From DATEPR01 sp036503065 (GTDB taxonomy: Bacteria > Actinomycetota > Actinomycetes > Mycobacteriales > Pseudonocardiaceae): a stretch of 20,283 nt of DNA. Both the position numbers and the translations under genes were made by a program. The notes below the pieces were generated by a model. It saw only the letters and a program-made list of their open reading frames with translations. It was not told the origin of the DNA and searched no databases. This document shows, in pieces, positions 14,556 through 20,283 of this stretch (positions within the stretch are counted from its first letter, which is position 1; each line of letters starts with the position of its first letter). The stretch spans positions 1 to 20,283 of the forward strand of contig DASXXM010000511.1 of NCBI GenBank assembly GCA_036503065.1, written 5' to 3'.

Positions 14556-14969
14556 TCAGGCGAAGTCTGCCTCTGTCATGCCGTCGGCATGACCGGCCGG
14601 CCACTGGACCAGCTCGATCCGGTAGCCGTCCGGGTCGGTGATCCAACAGGTCCGCGGCCCGTCCGCACCGCCGGGGAGCGCGGGCGACTCGGCCGTGATC
14701 CCCTTGACGGCAAGATCGGCGAGGGCTGCGTCCAGCGACTCGACCTGGATGACCAGGTGGTTCATGCCGGTGCCGAGATCGACCTTGCCCTTCGCCGGGT
14801 CGTGGACCAGTTCGATGGTGACGAAGCCGTCGCCCGGCAGCCGGAGCATGGTCAGGCTGCCGAACGCGGTCCCCTCGACGGTCCCGACGACCGTGTAGCC
14901 GACGGCGGTGTAGAACGCGAGTGACCGCTGGAGATCGCTGACCCGCAGGCCGACGTGCAGTGTGCGCAT
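14556..14969 (-). CDS. VOC-family (glyoxalase/bleomycin-resistance-like) protein
   Basis: 137 aa from ATG 14969. It has two beta-alpha-beta-beta-beta modules: LHVGLRVSDLQRSLAFYTAVGYTVVG to FVTIELVHDP, and MNHLVIQVESLDAALADLAVKG to CWITDPDGYRIELVQ. The four usual metal ligands of glyoxalase I-type enzymes are all in place (H5, E53, H71, E119), so it is probably a metalloenzyme such as lactoylglutathione-lyase-like or a related dioxygenase/lyase. Actinomycetes use mycothiol rather than glutathione, so the natural substrate is open. It converges with the MarR gene with only 15 bases between stops and has no strong ribosome site. Lies beside a DJ-1 protein, another family linked to methylglyoxal; this may be coincidence. 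Confidence 0.9.
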   Translation of the reverse strand: MRTLHVGLRVSDLQRSLAFYTAVGYTVVGTVEGTAFGSLTMLRLPGDGFVTIELVHDPAKGKVDLGTGMNHLVIQVESLDAALADLAVKGITAESPALPGGADGPRTCWITDPDGYRIELVQWPAGHADGMTEADFA

Positions 14970-14999
14970 GCCGGGCACCGTAGCCCAGATCAACGTTCG

Positions 15000-15030
15000 G
15001 CTCCGGGTGATCGACACCAGCATCCGGAGC
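15000..15030 (-). terminator. Stem-loop downstream of the ABC permease
   Basis: GCTCCGG (15000-15006) pairs with CCGGAGC (15024-15030) over a 17-base loop, 10 bases beyond the permease stop. It lacks a T tract; probable terminator of the leftward ABC operon. Confidence 0.42.
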
Positions 15031-15040
15031 GGGCCGGTGT

Positions 15041-17407
15041 TCATTCGGTGCGCAGCGCTGTCGCGGTCCGCATCCGAGTCGCCCAGGTGGCCGGCGCGAG
15101 CGCGCCGATGATGGCCAGGACCGCGCCACCGAGCACCAAGGGGATCAGCACCACCGGCCGGTACACGGCCAGATCGACCTGAGGAATGGCGGTGCCCGCG
15201 GCCCTGCCCATGGCGGGTAGCACCAGGTCGTGCAGGAGCATGCCGAGCGGGGCACCGATCGCGCCGGCGAGCAGGCCGACGCCGGTGACCGAGGTGAGCA
15301 CCATGGCGATGGTCTGCCGCGGTGACATGCCCAGCGCCTGGTAGATCCCGAAGTCGCGCACCCGTTCCCGGATGTCCAGGGCCACGGTGTTCAACACGCC
15401 GAATCCGGCGACCGCGACCAGCATGGCGGTGAGCAGGGTGGCCAGCGCGTCGATGGCCAGCGCCGTGGCGCTGAGCTTGCCGGAGTTCGCCTGGCCGGTC
15501 AGTCCGTAGGGCGCCAGCGCGGTGTCCAGCGCATCGAGATAGGTGCTGGTGTCGACGCCCGGACGCAGGTCGATGTCGTACTCGACCGACTCGGGCAGCA
15601 CTTCGGCGTTCAGGCCGGCCAGCGAGCGGAGGTCGGTGAGGATGAGTTCGTGCGTGGCGAACACCTCGCCGACGATCGTCACGCGGGCCGAATTTCCGTT
15701 GTTGGTCAGGGTGATCGTGTCGCCGAGGTGGGTGCCGGTGTCGGCCAGGAACGCGGCTGGGACCACCGCCTGTCCGGGGCGGTCGAACCACGATCCGGCG
15801 ATCATCTGGTACCCGGCCCACGATGTGTCGCCCTGGTAGACGATCACGTCCGTCTGGCCGGCCCGGCCGGCCACCGCCACCCGGGTCTGTCCGGTGGTGA
15901 CATAGCGTCGGGTTCCGGGTTGTGCGGCGATCACGTCGGCCAGGTCGGTGCTGGTGGCCGGTTTGGTCGTGCTGGTGCCGCCGGGGGCCGGGGGCGGGGG
16001 TGGGCCGAACAACTGCACCACCACCGCGCCGGGCGAGCGGCGGTTCAGGCCGTCCTGGATGTTGTTGAGCGACAGCACCAGGCCCAGCCCGAAGGTGACC
16101 CCGATGGTGCCCAGCAGCACGGCGGCCAGCATGGTCGCCGACCGGCCGGGCCGGGCGAACGGGCCGGCCAGGCCGAGGCTGACCGTTCTTGGCAACGGCA
16201 GCGCGCCAAGCAGCCGTCGCACCTGCCGGCCCCGGCCGGCGCGGGGTGTCCGGCCGACCGCGATCGCCTCGACGGTGCGCAGCCGCCCGGCGCGCAACGC
16301 GGGTGCGAGCGCGGCGCAGGCGACCACGGTCAGCGCCAGCACCGGTACGGCCGCGTCGATCCACGGGTCGATCATGGGTGTGCCGGTGCCGAACGCGGTG
16401 CCGACATCGCCCATGACCGGAATGGCGAGCAGATTGCCCAGCACGGTGCCCAGCAGCGTGCCGGCGGTGGCGGGTGCCATGGCCTGCCCGACGAATGCGC
16501 GCACCACCTGGCCCGGGGTGAAGCCCACCGACTTGAGGATGCCGATCCGGCGGGTCGCCGAGCTGACCGCGCCGCCGACCACGATCCCGATGGTCAGCAC
16601 CGACATCACCAGCGCCAGCACGCCGAACGCGGTCACGAACGGCACGAAGGTCGCGGCGTTGCGGTCGGCGGCCTGCTCGGTCGTCAGGTACGACGCCGCG
16701 GCGGTCAGCCCACCTGGCGGCACGGCCGCGTTGATCGCGGCGCGGTCGGTGTTCATCTCCGCGGTGGTGGCGGCGGCGTGGAACCGGTAGAGCATCTGGA
16801 ATGCCGGTCGAATGCCCGGCCCGGTCAGCGTGGCGAGCGTGGCCGGCGAGACCCAGGCGTCGGCGCTGCCGGTGATCGACGCGGCCCGGCCGACCACGGT
16901 GAGCGTCGGAGTGCCGGGCAGGTCCGGGAAGGCCATGGTGTCGCCCACGTCCAGCGGCGCGTTCTGGGCCGGCAGCACCACCTCGTCGCGGCCGGTGGCC
17001 CATCGGCCGGCCGTCAGCCGCAGATCGTCGACCGGTCCCTGGCGCTCCGCCCGGCCGACGAACGTCATGGGCGCCAGTTGGTCACCGGCCGGTAGGCCGG
17101 CGCCGGCAGAGCCGACCCGCGGTCGCAGGGTCAGCACCGGAAACGGTCCGGCGGCGTCGGTCACCACCGGCAGGTGCGCGGTCGCGCCTGCCTGGTCGCC
17201 GGACACCGTCGTTGCGTCGAACCGGGCGGTGAGCTGTGCCCCGCGCTGGTGGGCGAACGCCGTGGCGAAGGGCGCCTGCGCGGCGACCAACAGGCCCGCG
17301 GCGAGCACGGCAGCGGTCACCGCCATGGTCGTGGTCAGCACCAGCACCACGGTTTGCCACCGGCGGCGGGCCACGCCGGCGCGGATCACCCGGCTCAGCG
17401 CGCTCAT
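15041..17407 (-). CDS. FtsX-family ABC transporter permease
   Basis: 788 aa. ATG 17407 overlaps the ATPase stop (ATGA). Residues about 18-43 are the first membrane span with an Arg-rich cytoplasmic start; 45-250 form a large extracytoplasmic domain. Residues about 252-380 are the first FtsX module (three spans, with the cytoplasmic RRIGILKSVGFTPGQVVRAF coupling motif). A span near 424-448 leads to a second extracytoplasmic domain, and 650-785 are the second FtsX module with VRDFGIYQALGMSPRQTIAMV. The doubled layout is typical of MacB/LolC-like or antimicrobial-peptide export permeases of Gram-positive bacteria. It works with the ATPase encoded just upstream and is probably controlled by the divergent two-component pair. 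Substrate not predictable; peptide antibiotic resistance or lipoprotein handling are the usual roles. Confidence 0.93.
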   Translation of the reverse strand: MSALSRVIRAGVARRRWQTVVLVLTTTMAVTAAVLAAGLLVAAQAPFATAFAHQRGAQLTARFDATTVSGDQAGATAHLPVVTDAAGPFPVLTLRPRVGSAGAGLPAGDQLAPMTFVGRAERQGPVDDLRLTAGRWATGRDEVVLPAQNAPLDVGDTMAFPDLPGTPTLTVVGRAASITGSADAWVSPATLATLTGPGIRPAFQMLYRFHAAATTAEMNTDRAAINAAVPPGGLTAAASYLTTEQAADRNAATFVPFVTAFGVLALVMSVLTIGIVVGGAVSSATRRIGILKSVGFTPGQVVRAFVGQAMAPATAGTLLGTVLGNLLAIPVMGDVGTAFGTGTPMIDPWIDAAVPVLALTVVACAALAPALRAGRLRTVEAIAVGRTPRAGRGRQVRRLLGALPLPRTVSLGLAGPFARPGRSATMLAAVLLGTIGVTFGLGLVLSLNNIQDGLNRRSPGAVVVQLFGPPPPPAPGGTSTTKPATSTDLADVIAAQPGTRRYVTTGQTRVAVAGRAGQTDVIVYQGDTSWAGYQMIAGSWFDRPGQAVVPAAFLADTGTHLGDTITLTNNGNSARVTIVGEVFATHELILTDLRSLAGLNAEVLPESVEYDIDLRPGVDTSTYLDALDTALAPYGLTGQANSGKLSATALAIDALATLLTAMLVAVAGFGVLNTVALDIRERVRDFGIYQALGMSPRQTIAMVLTSVTGVGLLAGAIGAPLGMLLHDLVLPAMGRAAGTAIPQVDLAVYRPVVLIPLVLGGAVLAIIGALAPATWATRMRTATALRTE

Positions 17408-18093
17408 CGGGCCGCCGCCATGGTGTCCGCGACGATCCGGCCGTCGACCAGTTCGATCGTGCGCGTCGCACAGGCGGCGGCCAGCGTGCTGTCATGGGTG
17501 ACCAGCACCATCGTGTGCCCGGCCCGGTTCAGCTCGGTGAGCAGGTCGCGCACGTCGGCGGCTGATGCGCTGTCCAGCGCACCGGTCGGTTCGTCGGCCA
17601 GCAACAACGGCGGCCGGTTCATCAGTGCCCTGGCCACCGCGACCCGCTGGCGTTCACCGCCGGACAACCGCCCGGGAAAGGCGGTGGCGTGCCGGTCGAT
17701 CCCCAACTGCGCCAACAACTCCCGGGCGCGCTGCCGTGCCGCGGCGGGTGCGCGCCCGGCCAGTTGGGCGGGCAACATCACGTTGTCCAGCACGGTGAGG
17801 TCGTCAAGCAGGTTGAAGAACTGGAACACCATGCCGACCCGGTGCCGCCGATAGCGGGCCAGGCCGTTCTCGGTCAGCCTGTCGATACACATTCCACCGA
17901 CGGCGACCTGGCCCTCGGTCGGCTTGTCGAGTCCGGCGATCAGGTTCAGCAGCGTAGATTTCCCGCTGCCCGACCGGCCCACTACGGCCACGGACTCGCC
18001 CGCATCGACGCGCAGGCTCACCCCGGCCAGCGCAGGCCGGGCGGTGTCATAACGCTTGGTCACCGCATCGATCTGAACGGCCGGAACCGTCAT
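17404..18093 (-). CDS. ABC transporter ATP-binding protein (LolD/MacB type)
   Basis: 229 aa. ATG 18093 is fixed by a strong GGGGGAGGG ribosome site; the same frame stays open far upstream but only as antisense to the kinase gene. All nucleotide-binding motifs are intact: Walker A GRSGSGKST (39-47), Q-loop Gln91 in VFQFFN, signature LSGGERQR (143-150), Walker B LLLADEP (163-169) and H-loop His200. Length and the QFFNLLDDLTVLDNVMLP segment are typical of ATPases that pair with FtsX-type permeases and act by mechanotransmission. It is first in a two-gene operon with the permease. Confidence 0.95.
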   Translation of the reverse strand: MTVPAVQIDAVTKRYDTARPALAGVSLRVDAGESVAVVGRSGSGKSTLLNLIAGLDKPTEGQVAVGGMCIDRLTENGLARYRRHRVGMVFQFFNLLDDLTVLDNVMLPAQLAGRAPAAARQRARELLAQLGIDRHATAFPGRLSGGERQRVAVARALMNRPPLLLADEPTGALDSASAADVRDLLTELNRAGHTMVLVTHDSTLAAACATRTIELVDGRIVADTMAAAR

Positions 18094-18288
18094 TCGCCCT
18101 CCCCCGGAATCGTTGGTGGGCCAGACGTTAGGTATTCGGCCGGGGCAGGCGCGTCCGGCGCGGTGATGACCTTTTCTCCCCCGCGCGAGGGAGGTCACCG
18201 GCGTCATCCGCGCGGCGGACCCGGGCGGATGACACGATCGGGACCGGCGGCGGATGTGCCCTGGTCGCCGAGTTGTCAGACTGGTCCG
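18094..18288. promoter_or_regulatory. Divergent promoter region with inverted repeat
   Basis: 195 bases between the leftward ABC operon and rightward two-component genes. A perfect 9-base inverted repeat, GTCATCCGC (18203-18211) and GCGGATGAC (18225-18233), sits mid-region. A third GATGAC lies near 18163, within an imperfect TGACC-TTTT-CTCCC / GGGAG-GTCA symmetry. A leftward -10-like TAACGT (18130-18125) and a rightward CAGACT (18277-18282) just before GTG 18289 are plausible. The response regulator is the likely binder. Confidence 0.5.
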
Positions 18289-19542
18289 GTGAACTCGATC
18301 GTGATCATGGACCGCTGGCAGGCCGCCCTGGCCGCGCTGCGGCCGCTGCCCGGCCGGCGACCGCGGCTGTCCGTGTCGACGTGGACGGTCGACGCGCTGC
18401 TGGCCGCGGCCCTGACCGCGGGCGCGGTGTACGAGGTGCTGACCGTGGGCGACCAGGTACCGCCGTCGATCGGCCTGCCGGCCGCGCCGCCGGCCCCGGT
18501 CCTCCAGCACACCGTGCCCGTGGTGTGGTGGCAGATCCTGCTGGTCGTGCTGAGCGTGGCGCCGCTGGTGGCCAGGCGGCGTTTCCCGATGGCGACGTTC
18601 TGGGTGGTGGTCGGCGCGGGCGCGGTGAACCAGCTCATGCCCGACGTGTCGCCCACGTTCACGCTGACCGCGTGCGTGATCGCGGCCTGCTCGGCCGTGC
18701 TGTACAGCCCCTACCAGGTGCTGGCCACCGCGAGCGCGCTGGTGGGCACCGGGCTGATCGTCGGCGAGCACACCGACAGCGGCCAGACCATCGGGCCCGG
18801 CATCATCATCCTGCTGCTGGTGGTGTCGGCCGGGTTCGTGCTGCCCACCTGGCGTCGGCGGGTGGACGCCATGGCGGCCGAGCAACGGGCCGCCACCCGG
18901 GACGCGCTGGAGCGGGAACGGTCCCGGATCGCCCACGACCTGCATGACGTGGTCACCCACAACGTCAGCATGATGATCGTGCAGGCGGGCGCGGCCCGCA
19001 GCGCCCTGGCCCTCGCGCCGGACAAGGCTGTTCTGGCCATGCGCAACGTGGAGTCGGTCGGCAGAGCCGCGATGACCGAACTGCGCCACATCATGGGCCT
19101 GCTCACCGTGAATACCGACAACCCCGACCAGGTGGCCGCCGCCGACCTGCTGCCACCGCCGGGTCTGGCCCAGATCGGGCCACTCGTCGACCGGGTCCGC
19201 GACACCGGCACCACGGTGTCGGTGTCGGTGTCGCTGCCGCCGCATCCGTTGCCGGCCGGCGTCGACCTTGGCGCCTATCGGGTGGTGCAGGAGGCGCTGA
19301 CCAATGTCGGCAAGCACGCGGCCGGGGCAGCCGTCACGATCACCATCGACCACTCCCCGAACAGTTTGCGGGTGGAGGTCGTCGACACCGGCGGGGTCGC
19401 CGCCGCCGCGGCTGCCGGCAGCGGCCGGGGACTGATCGGCATGCGGGAACGGCTCGCCGTCTACGGCGGTAGCCTGGCTGCCGGGAACCTCCCCACCGCC
19501 GGATATCGGGTATACGCGGTGATTCCGCTGGAGCTGCCGTGA
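18289..19542 (+). CDS. Two-component sensor histidine kinase (HisKA_3/DesK-NarL type)
   Basis: 417 aa from GTG 18289; ATG 18307 is an alternative. Neither has a ribosome site, and the -10-like CAGACT six bases before the GTG fits a leaderless message. Residues about 25-185 carry five or six membrane spans with almost no extracytoplasmic loop (for example WQILLVVLSVAPLVA and IIILLLVVSAGFVLP), typical of intramembrane-sensing kinases. A coiled segment leads to the HisKA_3 box ERSRIAHDLHDVVTHNVS with phospho-acceptor His219. The HATPase_c domain follows with the N box (VVQEALTNVGKHA), VVDTGG and GRGLIGMRERL. It overlaps its response regulator gene (GTGA). Its divergent pairing with an FtsX-type ABC exporter suggests it detects envelope stress or a peptide handled by that exporter. 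Confidence 0.92.
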   Translation: MNSIVIMDRWQAALAALRPLPGRRPRLSVSTWTVDALLAAALTAGAVYEVLTVGDQVPPSIGLPAAPPAPVLQHTVPVVWWQILLVVLSVAPLVARRRFPMATFWVVVGAGAVNQLMPDVSPTFTLTACVIAACSAVLYSPYQVLATASALVGTGLIVGEHTDSGQTIGPGIIILLLVVSAGFVLPTWRRRVDAMAAEQRAATRDALERERSRIAHDLHDVVTHNVSMMIVQAGAARSALALAPDKAVLAMRNVESVGRAAMTELRHIMGLLTVNTDNPDQVAAADLLPPPGLAQIGPLVDRVRDTGTTVSVSVSLPPHPLPAGVDLGAYRVVQEALTNVGKHAAGAAVTITIDHSPNSLRVEVVDTGGVAAAAAAGSGRGLIGMRERLAVYGGSLAAGNLPTAGYRVYAVIPLELP

Positions 19543-20231
19543 CACCGGTGACCGACTCGCTGCGGGTGCTGATCGCCGACGACCAGGACCTGGTCCGTAC
19601 CGGCTTCGCGATGATCCTGGCCGCGCACGGAATCGAGGTGGTGGGCGAAGTCGCCGACGGTGCGCAGGCAGTGGACGCGGTTCGCCGGACCGGTCCGGAC
19701 GTGGTGCTGATGGACATCCGGATGCCGAAGATCGACGGTTTGGAGGCGACCCGCCGCATCCTGGCCGACACGTCGAATCCGCCCAGGATCATCATCCTGA
19801 CCACCTACGACCTCGACCGTTACGTGTATGCCGCACTCAACGCCGGAGCCAGCGGATTCCTACTGAAGGACGTGTCACCCGAGCACCTGGTCGCGGCGGT
19901 CAGGCTGGTGCGGTCGGGTGACGCCCTGCTCGCCCCGGCGATCACCCGCAGGCTCATCGAACGCTTCGCCCCACCCCATGGACAGGTCGCCGCCGCGCAC
20001 CGCCAGTTGTCCGGCCTCACCCCACGGGAACTGGACGTGTTCCGGCTGCTGGCAAGGGGCCTGAGCAACGCCGAACTCGCCGCCGCACTGCACCTGGGCG
20101 AGACGACGGTCAAGACCCACGTGGCGCGCATCCTGGCCAAACTCAACCTGCGAGACCGCGCCCAGGCCATCATCACCGCCTACGAGACCGGCCTGGTCAC
20201 GCCGGGCACGCACCCACCCGATCCGCGGTGA
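19539..20231 (+). CDS. NarL/FixJ-family response regulator
   Basis: 230 aa from GTG 19539, overlapping the kinase stop (GTGA). The receiver domain (about 8-125) has the acidic pair D14/D15, phospho-acceptor D59 (VVLMDIRMP), Thr in ILTTYD and K110 (GFLLKD). A short linker precedes a LuxR-type HTH (about 155-220): LTPRELDVFRLLARGLSNAELAAALHLGETTVKTHVARILAKLNLRDR. All key residues are present, so it should be phosphorylated by the adjacent kinase and bind DNA as a dimer. The inverted repeat at 18203-18233 is the natural candidate site, which would control both the ABC operon and its own. Confidence 0.95.
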   Translation: MTPVTDSLRVLIADDQDLVRTGFAMILAAHGIEVVGEVADGAQAVDAVRRTGPDVVLMDIRMPKIDGLEATRRILADTSNPPRIIILTTYDLDRYVYAALNAGASGFLLKDVSPEHLVAAVRLVRSGDALLAPAITRRLIERFAPPHGQVAAAHRQLSGLTPRELDVFRLLARGLSNAELAAALHLGETTVKTHVARILAKLNLRDRAQAIITAYETGLVTPGTHPPDPR

Positions 20232-20283
20232 CAGCGGAACCGGGCCGTGTCAGGTCGTGGTTCGGCTATGTCGTGGGGCCAGT
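20228..20283 (+). CDS. Start of a further gene, cut by the window edge
   Basis: GTG 20228 overlaps the response regulator stop (GTGA), the same junction used at 14094 and 19539. The 18 visible codons (MTAEPGRVRSWFGYVVGP) stay open to the edge and look like a short cytoplasmic head entering a hydrophobic segment. A membrane protein co-transcribed with the two-component pair is likely; nothing more can be said. Confidence 0.45.
   Translation, partial: MTAEPGRVRSWFGYVVGP

Noticed and set aside
14970..17003. Upstream extension of the VOC reading frame through the permease region
   Set aside because: Antiparallel and out of frame with a clear FtsX permease on the same strand; the VOC fold starts cleanly at ATG 14969.
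18094..19545. Upstream extension of the ABC ATPase frame to 713 codons
   Set aside because: Antisense to the histidine kinase; the ATPase has a strong ribosome site at its family-typical start.

Overview
This is a GC-rich window (most third codon positions are G or C) with short intergenic gaps, 4- to 20-base gene overlaps and frequent GTG starts. That, plus the protein families present, points to a filamentous actinomycete; I cannot place it to genus. No rRNA, tRNA, transposase, integrase or CRISPR array is visible.

The left two thirds (about 1-13050) look like one accessory island of the CATRA type (caspase and TPR-repeat associated conflict systems, predicted by comparative genomics). On the + strand come a 5'-truncated CHAT protease and a Crp/Fnr regulator. 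Facing them on the - strand is a four-gene block: a 350-aa protein of an uncharacterised family with weak sigma-region-2-like features, two paralogous CATRA-associated small proteins, and a 571-aa protein whose C-terminal domain resembles a class III nucleotidyl cyclase. Divergent from this block is a + strand pair: a metacaspase-like protease with a C-terminal beta domain, and a 333-aa partner with a helical/HTH N-terminus and a beta-rich C-terminus. Converging on that pair from the - strand are a second, full-length TPR-CHAT protease (939 aa) and a 98-aa orphan just upstream of it. Two tiny hydrophobic reading frames sit in or opposite this block. One (17 codons, consensus Shine-Dalgarno) is followed by three stem-loops.

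The right third (13440-20283) is more ordinary: a DJ-1/PfpI protein and MarR regulator preceded by three overlapping palindromes; a glyoxalase-like VOC protein; an FtsX-type ABC exporter (permease plus ATPase); and, divergent from it, a DesK/NarL-type histidine kinase and response regulator. A further gene seems to begin at the right edge.

Working model for the island (inference): the small CATRA proteins and the cyclase-like protein sense or signal a threat; the Crp/Fnr protein may read a cyclic nucleotide and control expression; the caspase and two CHAT proteases execute cleavage of unknown targets, with the 98-aa orphan or the tiny membrane peptides as possible substrates or effectors. The proteases have intact catalytic His/Cys pairs. 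The cyclase-like domain keeps both metal-site Asp positions and the Arg but lacks the usual transition-state Asn, so its activity is open.
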